From assembly GCA_035647455.1 (NCBI GenBank), contig DASRNI010000028.1:186001-250000 (forward strand): 64,000 bases of DNA, in the 5' to 3' direction. The translations under genes and the position numbers were made by a program. The notes beneath the pieces are model-generated. The model worked only from the letters and a program-made list of their open reading frames with translations. It had not been told where the DNA came from and did not search any database. Of this stretch, positions 15,161 to 24,203 are shown piece by piece. Every line of letters starts with the position of its first letter. The stretch's first letter is position 1. The stretch is from UBA1361 sp035647455. Lineage in GTDB: Bacteria > Bacillota_I > Bacilli_A > RFN20 > CAG-826.

Positions 15161-16585
15161 ATGAAAAACGAAGCAATTACCCGACAAGAACATGATTTCG
15201 GTCAGTGGTACACTGATGTTTGTCGCAAGGCCGAGCTAATGGACTACAGTGATGTTAAAGGGTTTATAATTTACCGACCTTACGGCTATGCGATTTGGGA
15301 ACACATTCAAAACTATTTAGATAAAGAGTTTAAAAAGACGGGGCATGAAAACGTCTATATGCCCCTGGTCATTCCTTCAAGTTTATTTCAAAAAGAAAAA
15401 GACCACATTGAAGGGTTCGCTCCGGAGACACTCGTGGCAACACATGGCGGTGGCCAAAAAATTGAAGATCCATTAATTATTCGCCCAACAAGTGAAGTGC
15501 TCTTTTGTGAACACTATGCGAAAATAATTAATTCACACCGTGATTTACCGAAAAAATATAATCAGTGGTGTAGTGTCGTCCGTTGGGAAAAAACAACACG
15601 GCCATTTTTACGCGGCAGTGAGTTTTTATGGCAAGAAGGTCATACTGTTCATGAAACAGAGCATGAAGCGCGTGAACACGCTCTAACGATGCTTAAAGTT
15701 TACGAAAAGATGGGTCGTGAACTACTTGCGATTCCGTTCTTAACCGGTTCAAAGACCGAAAACGAAAAGTTTGCCGGTGCTGAAGAAACGTACACAATTG
15801 AAGCTTTAATGCCTGATGGTAAAGCGCTGCAAAGTGGAACGACACATTACTTTGGCCAAAAATTTGCGGAAGTGTTCAACATTCAATATCAAGATAAACA
15901 AAATAAACTACAATACGCTTACCAAACAAGTTTTGGTGTTTCAACCCGACTTATCGGTAGTGTAATTATGGTTCACGGTGATGATAACGGCCTTAACTTG
16001 CCGCCAATGATTGCTCCAATTCAAGTCGTTGTTATTCCGATTCAACAACAACGCCCAGGTATTATCAGTAAAGCAAAACAATTAGTTGAGCGTCTAGAAG
16101 CAGTTGGTATCCGTGCAAAACTTGATGACTCAGATAAAACTCCAGGTTGGAAATTTAGCGAATATGAAATGAAAGGTGTGCCAATTCGCTTAGAATTTGG
16201 CCCACGTGATTTAGCTGCTGGAAAAATTGGTGGTGCGATCCGCTTTAACCGCGAGAAGTTTAGTTTAGATGATCAAGAGTTAGAACAAGAAATTGTTTTA
16301 AAACTCGAACAAATTCAAAAAGAAATGTATTTGAAAGCATTGACTTATTTAGAAGAACATACAACAACCGTTCATACAATTAGTGAATTAGAAAGTGCGC
16401 TGAATACAAAACTTGGCTATGCTAAAATGATGTGGAGCGGCGATCAAGAAGATTTAGATGTGCTGAAAGAAAAGTACGCTGCAACGGCCCGGGCCCTGCC
16501 ATTTAATCAAACACATTTCAGTGATAAATGCCTTGTTAGTGGCAAAGACGCAAAGTATGTTGTCATTATTGCGAAAGCTTATTAA
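15161..16585 (+). CDS. proS: Prolyl-tRNA synthetase, archaeal/eukaryotic type
   Basis: Charges tRNA-Pro. 474 residues. This is the short ProRS class without the YbaK-like editing insertion, also found in Mycoplasma-related and some other bacteria. Class II motifs are visible: motif 1 with YRPYGYAIWEHI, motif 2 VVRWEKTTRPFLRGSEFLWQEGHTVH, motif 3 QTSFGVSTRLIGSVIMVHGDDNGLNLPP. The anticodon-binding domain follows (about 285-390), then the type-specific C-terminal domain with Cys ending in the conserved aromatic Tyr at the C-terminus. It lies 4 nt after the GGDEF-EAL-like gene and is likely cotranscribed. No T-box leader seen. Confidence 0.95.
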   Translation: MKNEAITRQEHDFGQWYTDVCRKAELMDYSDVKGFIIYRPYGYAIWEHIQNYLDKEFKKTGHENVYMPLVIPSSLFQKEKDHIEGFAPETLVATHGGGQKIEDPLIIRPTSEVLFCEHYAKIINSHRDLPKKYNQWCSVVRWEKTTRPFLRGSEFLWQEGHTVHETEHEAREHALTMLKVYEKMGRELLAIPFLTGSKTENEKFAGAEETYTIEALMPDGKALQSGTTHYFGQKFAEVFNIQYQDKQNKLQYAYQTSFGVSTRLIGSVIMVHGDDNGLNLPPMIAPIQVVVIPIQQQRPGIISKAKQLVERLEAVGIRAKLDDSDKTPGWKFSEYEMKGVPIRLEFGPRDLAAGKIGGAIRFNREKFSLDDQELEQEIVLKLEQIQKEMYLKALTYLEEHTTTVHTISELESALNTKLGYAKMMWSGDQEDLDVLKEKYAATARALPFNQTHFSDKCLVSGKDAKYVVIIAKAY

Positions 16586-16633
16586 CTTTTTTATTTACAA
16601 ACTAACATTTAATATGTTATTATTTAGCAAGAC

Positions 16634-16724
16634 GGAGTAGTACCCAAGTTGGTGAAGGGGCTTCCCTGCTAAGGAAGTAGGTCGGGTAACTGGCGCGTGA
16701 GTTCGAGTCTCACCTACTCCGCCA
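16634..16724 (+). tRNA. tRNA-Ser (anticodon GCT)
   Basis: 91-nt type II tRNA. Acceptor GGAGTAG/CTACTCC, discriminator G, encoded CCA. The anticodon loop CTGCTAA gives GCT (AGC/AGU). The variable arm is long and paired. Confidence 0.95.
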
Positions 16725-16738
16725 TTCTTGCTAAAAAT

Positions 16739-16788
16739 GATCCTCTAGTAGTAACGAGTAATCGTTCTTGTAAAGGGGGTCTTTTTTT
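16739..16788 (+). terminator. Terminator after tRNA-Ser(GCT)
   Basis: Outer stem GATCCTCT/AGGGGGTC (16739-16746 with 16774-16781, G-U pairs included) around an inner AACGA/TCGTT hairpin, then seven T. Confidence 0.75.
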
Positions 16789-16868
16789 ATTCAAGTGACG
16801 GTAAAAAGCGCTTAGAAATAACAAAACCGATAAAATCAAAATAAACGAAATTAAAGTGAATTTATCAG

Positions 16869-16933
16869 AAAAATCATCTTTTTAAATCTAAAAATTACCT
16901 TTTTTAATAAAAACAACTAAAAATCGCCATTTT
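16869..16933. other. Phased A/T tracts (predicted curved DNA) upstream of cdaA
   Basis: Tracts of 4-7 A or T have centres near 16871, 16881, 16892, 16902, 16911, 16921 and 16931, i.e. every 9-11 bp over about 60 bp. This is the classic arrangement of intrinsically bent DNA. It ends about 27 bp upstream of the cdaA -10. Confidence 0.5.
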
Positions 16934-16956
16934 ATGTGATTAATGCATTGTTTTCA

Positions 16957-16965
16957 TGCTAAAAT
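16957..16965 (+). promoter_or_regulatory. Extended -10 promoter of cdaA-glmM
   Basis: TG-C-TAAAAT (16957-16965), no good -35, followed by a leader of about 27 nt to the ATG at 16998. Confidence 0.58.
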
Positions 16966-16997
16966 AAAAATGAATTTTTATGAGAGGCGGTTTCAAC

Positions 16998-17798
16998 ATG
17001 GTTTCATTACTTAATAACATTTATCGCAACTTAGCATTGATTAGTTTTTTCAGTCAAAAGGGCGATTTAGCGGAGTTTATTATCGTTACATTAATTATTG
17101 TAGTAACGAGTACTTTGCTTTTTATTATTTTGAAAAGATTGTGGCCGCGTATTATTTTAGTTGTCACTAGTTTACTCATTATTGTCGCAATTCTTTTTAA
17201 GTTAACAAATTTAGTAATTGTTACAAGTGTTATTTATATTTTGCTTGCTAACGTCTTTCTCTTTGGTAACATTACTGAAGTTCGCTGGATTATTTCAAAT
17301 ACTGCTTCAAAAAAAGATCGTCGTCGTGGTCAACGTAAATTCCGAAAAATTTATGATCAAGATTCAATGCTACTTCAAGTCCAAAATGCTGTACGCAGTT
17401 TAGCGAAAACAAGAACAGGGGCACTCATTACATTTGAACTCGGTACACCGCTTACAGAAGCGCTTAAAAACGGCACACCGATTAATGCACCGGTAACCGG
17501 TCCACTACTTACAACAATCTTTTATAAAGGTACAGCGCTTCATGATGGTGCTGTAGTTATTCGTGATGACGAAATTATTGCGGCAAGTGTTTACTTTACC
17601 CCATCGACGAAGCCACTACCGGGTAAAGTTGGTTCAAGGCACCGTGCTGCGCTCGGAATTAGCGAAGTGACCGATTCAGTTACTTTAGTTGTTAGTGAAG
17701 AAACTGGTCGTGTTTCGATCGCTTACAAAGGCGAATTAAGACGGATTGCAATTGAAGATGTACAAAAAGTAATTGCAGAGCATTTAGTGAAGGCTTAA
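16998..17798 (+). CDS. cdaA: Diadenylate cyclase CdaA
   Basis: Makes c-di-AMP from two ATP at the membrane. c-di-AMP controls potassium and osmolyte transport in Firmicutes. 266 residues: three N-terminal helices (about 23-45, 47-65, 68-86), a coiled linker, then the DAC domain with catalytic DGA at 183-185 and RHR at 214-216, both intact. The ATG at 16998 follows the Shine-Dalgarno GAGAGGCGG. Directly followed by glmM (1 nt gap), the usual partner. The regulator gene cdaR (YbbR), normally between them, is missing. Confidence 0.95.
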   Translation: MVSLLNNIYRNLALISFFSQKGDLAEFIIVTLIIVVTSTLLFIILKRLWPRIILVVTSLLIIVAILFKLTNLVIVTSVIYILLANVFLFGNITEVRWIISNTASKKDRRRGQRKFRKIYDQDSMLLQVQNAVRSLAKTRTGALITFELGTPLTEALKNGTPINAPVTGPLLTTIFYKGTALHDGAVVIRDDEIIAASVYFTPSTKPLPGKVGSRHRAALGISEVTDSVTLVVSEETGRVSIAYKGELRRIAIEDVQKVIAEHLVKA

Positions 17799-17799
17799 A

Positions 17800-19119
17800 A
17801 TGAAATACTTTGGCACAGACGGAATTCGTGGTAACGCTAAAGAGTTATTTACCTATGAATTAAGCTATCGGATTGGTTTTTTTCTTGGTCGTTACCAGAA
17901 GAGTAATAAACTTGTTGTCGGTTACGATACGCGCGAAAGTGGTCCGACAATTGCTAAGGCGATTATTGAAGGTGTAAAAGCTAGTGGTGGGGCGATTATT
18001 GACATTGCCGTTATTCCAACGCCAGCGATTGCCTATATCGTTCAAAAGCATGATTTTGATTATGGCATTATGATTAGTGCTTCACATAATCCATATGTTG
18101 ATAACGGAATTAAAATCTTTGATCGGCAAGGTTATAAAATTAGTCCAATGGTTGAAAAAGAAATCGAACGTTTTATTGATGGCGAAATTAAACTTTATCC
18201 GCGTAAAGAAAAAGTAGCAGCGATACAATTATCGGCAACTAAATTACGTCAAGATTATATTAATTATTTACGTGAAAGTTTTATTAGTAAGCAAAAGTTT
18301 AATTTACTGATTGATGCTGCTAATGGCAGCGCAAGCGCAATCATTGATGAAGTACTCAGTGGATTCCCTGTCGAAGTCACATACATTAATAAAGAGCCAA
18401 ACGGTGTTAACATTAATTTAAATGGCGGTTCAACGGATTTAACTGTCTTGCAAGATTTAATTAAAGCTGAACCCGGAAAATATGATTATGGAGTTGCTTT
18501 TGATGGCGACGCCGACCGTGTTTTATTTGTCGACGCTCAAGGTGAAGTGCTTGATGGTGATCACATTATGTTTTTACTAGGGAAGTATTATAAAGATAAA
18601 GGATTACTCCATCAAAACACTGTTGTTTTAACCTTAATGGCGAATTATGGTTTGTTTAAAGCACTCAAGCAACATGATATTAAAGCCGTTGTTACTGATG
18701 TTGGTGATAAATACATTCAACGAGAAATTATCAAAAATGATTATACAGTTGGCGGCGAACAGTCAGGCCATATCATTTTTAATAAAATCGTTAAGTCAGG
18801 TGACGGTATTTTCACAATGCTTGAGATTTTGAATATTTTAAGTGATGTCGGTGTCACGTTTAATGAATACACTCGAGATTTTAAGAAATATCCACAAATA
18901 TTATTAAATATTGCGGTAAGTGATAAACAAAAAGTTTTAGGAAATGCCGAACTAGAAAAGGCAATGGCCGTTGTTCATGAAAAGCTCGATGATTCTGGTC
19001 GTCTCCTAGTTCGCGCGAGTGGAACAGAAAACTTGATCCGCGTTATGGTTGAAGCCCAAGATCAAGAAGTTGCGCATCGCTTAGCAACGGGAATTATTGA
19101 AGTAATTAAAAAGATTTAA
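17800..19119 (+). CDS. glmM: Phosphoglucosamine mutase
   Basis: Converts glucosamine-6-phosphate to glucosamine-1-phosphate for UDP-GlcNAc synthesis. 439 residues with FGTDGIRG at the N-terminus, the phosphoserine loop SASHNP with Ser95, the metal loop DGDADR near 234, the sugar-binding GGEQSGH near 320, and the phosphate-binding RASGTENLIRVMVE near 405. GlmM binds and restrains CdaA in other Firmicutes, which explains the linkage. Ends at a strong bidirectional terminator. Confidence 0.96.
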   Translation: MKYFGTDGIRGNAKELFTYELSYRIGFFLGRYQKSNKLVVGYDTRESGPTIAKAIIEGVKASGGAIIDIAVIPTPAIAYIVQKHDFDYGIMISASHNPYVDNGIKIFDRQGYKISPMVEKEIERFIDGEIKLYPRKEKVAAIQLSATKLRQDYINYLRESFISKQKFNLLIDAANGSASAIIDEVLSGFPVEVTYINKEPNGVNINLNGGSTDLTVLQDLIKAEPGKYDYGVAFDGDADRVLFVDAQGEVLDGDHIMFLLGKYYKDKGLLHQNTVVLTLMANYGLFKALKQHDIKAVVTDVGDKYIQREIIKNDYTVGGEQSGHIIFNKIVKSGDGIFTMLEILNILSDVGVTFNEYTRDFKKYPQILLNIAVSDKQKVLGNAELEKAMAVVHEKLDDSGRLLVRASGTENLIRVMVEAQDQEVAHRLATGIIEVIKKI

Positions 19120-19140
19120 TTAAGCATCAGTTAAGTTAAT

Positions 19141-19172
19141 AAAAAACCCGAGTTTTAACACTCGGGATTTTT
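19141..19172. terminator. Bidirectional terminator, glmM / thioredoxin-like gene
   Basis: Stem CCCGAGT/ACTCGGG (19147-19153 with 19160-19166), flanked by six A on the left and five T on the right, so it serves both convergent genes. Confidence 0.9.
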
Positions 19173-19196
19173 AAATATTAATCCAACTAAAATCGT

Positions 19197-20078
19197 TTAG
19201 AGTGGCTTAAAGTCGTTTTTATAATTCCAAGCGTCAGCAATATAGTCGGCTTGGCCAATTTTTCCGTCGCCTTCAATGCCGAAGAAAACAGTAATTGGGT
19301 TACTACCTTCAATATATGTATCACTGTCAGCACTTGTAAAGTCAACTTGAATAAGTGTTGGAGTTTTAAATTTGTTTGGAACCGTTAAAAATTCAAGGAA
19401 GTCATCTTGGAAATCAAAGTTACCACTGTTGTAGTAGCCAGATTTTGAAGCGCTATCGGCGATTTCACTAAAGTAATCATAAACAGCGTTACGGGTTAAG
19501 AATGCTTCAAAAGCACTTTTTGCTTCGTTATCTTCAACGACCGTATCTTCTTTTTTCCAATCTTCGTCATCTCTTCGTTTGAGTTCTTCATCGGTGAAAA
19601 TTGTTTTAAGTTTGAACGGCGCACCGTCCGGATTTAAGACATTTTCATTTTCCATTAAGTATTCAAAACCATCGCGAGCTGTGTCACAAGCACCACATTT
19701 ATTATCGCTTTGGACAAAAGCAATTAAGAACTTGTCATCCGCTAAGGTTGTTGAACCTGGATTGTTAAGTTCATCATAAATATCTTTTACTAATTTTTGT
19801 GCATCACTTTCTTCCGCACCTTTAAGTGAAACTTGGTATTTTTTGTAAAAAGTATCAGGGCTATTGTGGCGATCACTAATGCCACGAATTCCATCAACGA
19901 TTGAAGGGATTGAAAAGATAACCCCAAAAATCACACCAACGATAAGTAATGGTTGAACCCATGCCGTTTCACGAATCCAGCGCCAAACGGCGACAAAAAA
20001 GCGGCCAATCGGGCCAAATATTTTTCCCCAGATGCTTGGGCCACCACTTAAGCCCGCACTATTTCTATTTTTTCTCAT
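19197..20078 (-). CDS. Membrane-anchored thioredoxin-like protein
   Basis: 293 residues. A short cytosolic N-terminus rich in Gly and aromatics, one helix (about 43-60), and an extracytoplasmic domain in which FVQSDNKCGACDTARDGFEYL (Cys128/Cys131) resembles a thioredoxin CxxC active site at the end of a beta strand, followed by a long acidic region and PTLIQVDF, which has the cis-Pro pattern of thioredoxins (T-P-T). A surface disulfide reductase or isomerase is inferred. The ATG at 20078 has the Shine-Dalgarno AGAGGGGG; an upstream in-frame codon would start before it. No partner such as CcdA or DsbB is nearby. Confidence 0.75.
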   Translation of the reverse strand: MRKNRNSAGLSGGPSIWGKIFGPIGRFFVAVWRWIRETAWVQPLLIVGVIFGVIFSIPSIVDGIRGISDRHNSPDTFYKKYQVSLKGAEESDAQKLVKDIYDELNNPGSTTLADDKFLIAFVQSDNKCGACDTARDGFEYLMENENVLNPDGAPFKLKTIFTDEELKRRDDEDWKKEDTVVEDNEAKSAFEAFLTRNAVYDYFSEIADSASKSGYYNSGNFDFQDDFLEFLTVPNKFKTPTLIQVDFTSADSDTYIEGSNPITVFFGIEGDGKIGQADYIADAWNYKNDFKPL

Positions 20079-20255
20079 ATAAACGTAATCCCCCTCTATA
20101 TTGTTAAGAGCAAGTTTAATAATATCATTGTCCCCTTTTCTTTTCAAGAAAAAGGTTAAAAAAAACGTTTATCAGCTAGCCATGTTATTATTTCCGTGCT
20201 ACTTGTTGTTTGTATTTACAATTAAACTAACTTATAATCAAATAGCGAGGTGAAT

Positions 20256-21266
20256 ATGAAGAAGAAAAAGAGCATTTCCATAAAACAAATAAAAGAGATT
20301 TTTAAAAGGACAAAAGCCCGAACATTTTGGGAGCTGACATTTGTCACTTTAATGGTTATTTTAAGTGCTTTTACATTCGCCCTTTCTTTTCGTTTATTTA
20401 TTGCCCCAACAGTATTGCAAGAAAATCAAATCGGTTTTGTTAGTGGCGGCGTAAGTGGGCTTAGTCAAAACGTTGTCAAGTTAATTTATGATATTTTTGG
20501 CGTTAAAAGTCTTAACCCTTCAACGCTGCAATCAATTTTATATTTTATTCTTAATATTCCGGTCTTTTTCCTTGGGTGGCGAAAAATCGGTAAACGCTTT
20601 ACGATTTTCTCGATTTTAAATGTTTTTCTTGCCTCATTCTTTATTTTTATTATCCCGGAATCATGGGAAAACGCCGTTATTTATGATTCGCAATTAACGC
20701 GAACACTTTATGCGGGTATTTTATCGGGCTTTAGTGGTGCGATTGCTTTCAAAGCAAACGTCAGTAGTGGTGGTATGGATGTTGTTGCGTATTACTTTGC
20801 GAACCGACGGAGTGAAGGTGTTGGTAAGTACACTGTTACTTTCAACGTATTCGTCGTTGCGCTTTATTTTATTTTAACGCTTATTGAACCAACTGCGGAA
20901 GTTGGTGGTGTTGCTAACCTTAATATTGCAATTACGAGCTTTATTTCTAGTGTTACTTATTTAGTGATGGCTGGGTTCGTGATTGACTTGATGCATGTTC
21001 GTAATAAAAAGTCGCAAGTTCAAGTAATTACGAACAAACCAGAACTTGCTAAAATATTAATTACAAACTTCCCCCATGGTGCGACAACAATTAAAGGTGT
21101 TGGTGTTTATTCAAACAATGAAAAAACGATTATTTACATGACTGTTTCAGTGACAGAAGTAAATGACGTTGTTAATTTAATTATGGAAGTTGATGAAGGC
21201 GCCTTTATTAATGTTACTGATGTGCGCCAAGTATTTGGTAAATTTTACATTCGACCAATTAAATAA
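20256..21266 (+). CDS. YitT-family membrane protein (with DUF2179 domain)
   Basis: 336 residues. About five to six membrane helices in the first 240 residues with the family landmark GFVSGGVSGLSQ and the second GGMDVVAYYFA, then the soluble C-terminal DUF2179 domain (about 255-336: VQVITNKPELAKILITNFPHGATTIKGVGVYSN). YitT proteins are common in Firmicutes and of unknown function; the soluble domain looks like an ACT/GlnB-type sensor. The ATG at 20256 is favoured over GTG 20250 because the Shine-Dalgarno GAGG overlaps the latter. The gene faces the ABC transporter gene. Confidence 0.88.
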   Translation: MKKKKSISIKQIKEIFKRTKARTFWELTFVTLMVILSAFTFALSFRLFIAPTVLQENQIGFVSGGVSGLSQNVVKLIYDIFGVKSLNPSTLQSILYFILNIPVFFLGWRKIGKRFTIFSILNVFLASFFIFIIPESWENAVIYDSQLTRTLYAGILSGFSGAIAFKANVSSGGMDVVAYYFANRRSEGVGKYTVTFNVFVVALYFILTLIEPTAEVGGVANLNIAITSFISSVTYLVMAGFVIDLMHVRNKKSQVQVITNKPELAKILITNFPHGATTIKGVGVYSNNEKTIIYMTVSVTEVNDVVNLIMEVDEGAFINVTDVRQVFGKFYIRPIK

Positions 21267-21276
21267 TTTATGATCT

Positions 21277-24198
21277 TTACGTATTTCTAATCGCGTCAAT
21301 TGGCCGCTTTTTACTAATACGTAAAACGGGGATTACACTCGATAAATACGCGATAACAAGTGCAACAACAAGTAATAAAGCAATTTGGCGAATACCAAAA
21401 TGAAGCAATGTAATAACTAGACCAATATCGTTGCGAATAATGTTGTTAATCCCCACGACAGCAAGGGAAACAAGGACAACGCTAATGATAAAGTCAACAA
21501 GCGCAATTACTGTAGCTTCCATCACAAAGATTGTAGCGACATCATTCCCCCGTGCACCAATCGCCCGTAAAATCCCAATTTCTTGTTTTTTATGAATTAC
21601 ACTTAGAGTGATGAAGTTCATAAGTAGTAATGCTGCAAAAACGGCAAAACCAATCGCTAGACCAATTAACACTTTATTAATAATTCCAAATATTTCAACT
21701 ACAGTATCAATTGTTTGGGCAACTTCATTAACAAGGCGGTAATTAAAATCATCTTTTAATAATTTAAAATGAAGATTAACTAGTTTTTTAATTGCACCTC
21801 GCTCTGTCGTCATTTTCGAAATAGCAAAATCATAGCCACTATTTAAGTAAATTGGGAATTCATCTAGTGTATCACTATGGAAGAAAGATAGCCCATAATT
21901 GTTGTAAGAACTTAGTAAATCAAGGCTAATCCCGACAATGTTATATTGTTCTAAACTTATTACTTCCTCTTTGGACATCGGGCCTTTTGTCGTTTTAATA
22001 AGTGCTTTTTCACCACCATAGGTTTCAATGAGAATTGGTTTAAAGATTTCTTCTACGTAATATTTTCCGGGACGCTCTGGTTCGTATTTATTTGTTAAGT
22101 AGAGCGGTGGAATATCGAAATTACCTAAAAGATCGTAAACGTAATAACCGGCAAAATATTCGATTTGATTTTCAATATCAATAATTAATTCACCATATTT
22201 GTCAGCCATATAATTTAAAATAATTGGATGTTTAGTTGCGTCATTAATATATATATTCGTAACTTCATCAAGAAAATCACTGTAAACGTAATAAAAATCA
22301 TTTTCCGAGCGGTTATAGAAGTAACTGTAATGGGCGATGACATCGCGAGTTCCTAACTCATTAATTTGTTTGTTTTCAAGAAAAACAATATCTTCACGCT
22401 CACTAAATGCACTAAAGCGATTTATTTCGAGGATATATTCGTACGTATTATCGCCCTCAACTTCAGTTTCACTATAATAAATAGCGTGGTCTGGTAAAAC
22501 TTGATATCGCGTGTTTTCGGCAATTAAAGCATCTTTTTTTGTTTCATTAATGAAAATTACGTTATGTGGGGAATACTTCAAATCATCTTGGAAGTTTAAA
22601 TACATTTTATAATCTTCAAAATCATGAAACTGCGTGATTTCTAAAAATTCAGCATAATCTTCCTTATCAAAACCCGTATCGACAACACCGACGACTGTAT
22701 AACTTTCATCTTCAGAAACATAGATTTTTTTACCAAGCATGTCATTTGGTTTTGTTATGAGAAATGTAGCGTTAGTTACGTAATCCTTATAGCCTAATTT
22801 TTCAAACTGCCCAAACGTATAGTTTGTAATCATAATTTCGTCAACAGTAGCGGGAAAACGCGAGTTTTCAAGCAGTCTAAAGCCGAATCGGTTAAAATCT
22901 CCTAGGTTTAGTTGTAAAGCTGCTTCGGGAACTAAATGATAGAAAGCATGTTCGTCGCGGACGTTTTCCACAAAATTGCTTGATAAATGGAAATCAAAAT
23001 CGAGAAGGGGGACGAAGTTAAAAGCCGAGTCAACATTATTTAATAAACTAATATCTTCATCGTTGAGACTCACATCATTGTAACTATTTAGCCCGGCTTG
23101 CTTAACAATAGCGGCATACTCTACATCAGTATCAATTAATGAATCAATCATTGCCGTCCTTTTATCAAAGGCCGCCATCGTGTCGGAAATACCAAACATT
23201 GAAAATGAAAGTGAAGCTAAAACAATTGAAAAAGCAAGACGAACCTTTTTATGCTTAAGTGCGCTTGTCCCCATTTTCAAAGATGAAAGAAAAGGAAGTC
23301 GTGACTTAATAAAAGTAACTTCTTTGCGCGGTTTTGTTTCTTTTGGGGCAACTGTTTCGATAAACGCATGGTCACTCCCAGTCGTAATTAAAAGTTCATT
23401 ATTTTCTTTTTGGCGTAAATATTCATTAATTGCGTCTAAGTCTTTAGCAGTTAAAGTGTATTTGGGGCGTACTTTAATACCTTCAGTAGTGAAAGTTAAG
23501 TTTTCTTCCCCTTTTTCTTGAACAGCAACCTTTGTTACATCACGAATTATTTTTCCATCTTGAAATTCAATAATCCGGTCACCATAAGTTTCTGCAAAGT
23601 CCCTATCGTGGCTTACGACAATGACGAGTCGCTCTTGTGCGAGTTTTGCTAATGTTTTAAATAACTGTTTGCCGGTTTCACTATCAAGCGCACCAGTTGG
23701 TTCGTCGGCCATAATAATGTCCGGATTTTTCACTAATGCGCGTGCAATCGCAACACGTTGCTTTTGCCCACCAGATAATGTGTTTGGTTTGCGGCTACCT
23801 AAACCAGATAATTCAAAAAGATCAAGCATTTCATTAATTGCTTGTTCCGTCACCTTTTTGCCTTGTAATTCAAGTGCAATACCAATGTTTTGACTAACAG
23901 TAAAGTCATCAAGAACGTTATACTCTTGAAAAATAAACCCGACCATTGTGTTGCGGTAACTATCAAATTCACTTTGCTTAAAGTCGAGCGTGCTTTTACC
24001 ACTAATTAGTAGTTCACCCGCGGTATACTTGTCGAGACCACCAATAACATTAAGTAAAGTTGATTTCCCTGAACCACTTTTTCCAAGGACAAAAACCATC
24101 CCTTTGTCCGCAAACTTCAAGGAGACGTTATCAAGTGCTTTGACCGTTGGTCCATTCTTTTGTTCGTAGTAACGGCTAATCTTTTTTAGTTCTAACAT
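21277..24198 (-). CDS. ABC transporter, fused ATPase and FtsX-type permease (MacB-like)
   Basis: 973 residues. The N-terminal ATPase (1-225) has Walker A GKSGSGKST near 39, Q-loop FIFQEYN, signature LSGGQKQR, Walker B IIMADEPTGALD and H-loop SHD. After a linker come one helix (about 318-338), a large extracytoplasmic domain of about 440 residues, and three C-terminal helices with the FtsX/MacB permease motif (IHKKQEIGILRAIGARGNDV). This layout suits mechanotransmission exporters of peptides, antibiotics or lipoproteins rather than importers. It follows the SDR gene by 5 nt with Shine-Dalgarno AAGGAG. The ectodomain is rich in Tyr, Asp and Asn, as in other surface proteins of the window. Confidence 0.9.
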   Translation of the reverse strand: MLELKKISRYYEQKNGPTVKALDNVSLKFADKGMVFVLGKSGSGKSTLLNVIGGLDKYTAGELLISGKSTLDFKQSEFDSYRNTMVGFIFQEYNVLDDFTVSQNIGIALELQGKKVTEQAINEMLDLFELSGLGSRKPNTLSGGQKQRVAIARALVKNPDIIMADEPTGALDSETGKQLFKTLAKLAQERLVIVVSHDRDFAETYGDRIIEFQDGKIIRDVTKVAVQEKGEENLTFTTEGIKVRPKYTLTAKDLDAINEYLRQKENNELLITTGSDHAFIETVAPKETKPRKEVTFIKSRLPFLSSLKMGTSALKHKKVRLAFSIVLASLSFSMFGISDTMAAFDKRTAMIDSLIDTDVEYAAIVKQAGLNSYNDVSLNDEDISLLNNVDSAFNFVPLLDFDFHLSSNFVENVRDEHAFYHLVPEAALQLNLGDFNRFGFRLLENSRFPATVDEIMITNYTFGQFEKLGYKDYVTNATFLITKPNDMLGKKIYVSEDESYTVVGVVDTGFDKEDYAEFLEITQFHDFEDYKMYLNFQDDLKYSPHNVIFINETKKDALIAENTRYQVLPDHAIYYSETEVEGDNTYEYILEINRFSAFSEREDIVFLENKQINELGTRDVIAHYSYFYNRSENDFYYVYSDFLDEVTNIYINDATKHPIILNYMADKYGELIIDIENQIEYFAGYYVYDLLGNFDIPPLYLTNKYEPERPGKYYVEEIFKPILIETYGGEKALIKTTKGPMSKEEVISLEQYNIVGISLDLLSSYNNYGLSFFHSDTLDEFPIYLNSGYDFAISKMTTERGAIKKLVNLHFKLLKDDFNYRLVNEVAQTIDTVVEIFGIINKVLIGLAIGFAVFAALLLMNFITLSVIHKKQEIGILRAIGARGNDVATIFVMEATVIALVDFIISVVLVSLAVVGINNIIRNDIGLVITLLHFGIRQIALLLVVALVIAYLSSVIPVLRISKKRPIDAIRNT

Positions 24199-24203
24199 AT
24201 TTT

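Larger units (their letters stand above)
16586..16979. other. Long non-coding gap holding tRNA-Ser, a terminator and phased A/T tracts
   Basis: No protein gene is visible. Left to right the gap holds a promoter-like TTTACA (-35) and TG-T-TATTAT (-10), tRNA-Ser(GCT), a terminator, about 80 nt of AT-rich sequence in which I see nothing, a 65-nt stretch of phased A and T tracts, and the cdaA promoter. Confidence 0.8.

Noticed and set aside
16789..16868. Possible small gene or ncRNA after tRNA-Ser(GCT)
   Set aside because: No ORF with a ribosome site and no promoter or terminator pair. AT-rich spacer only.
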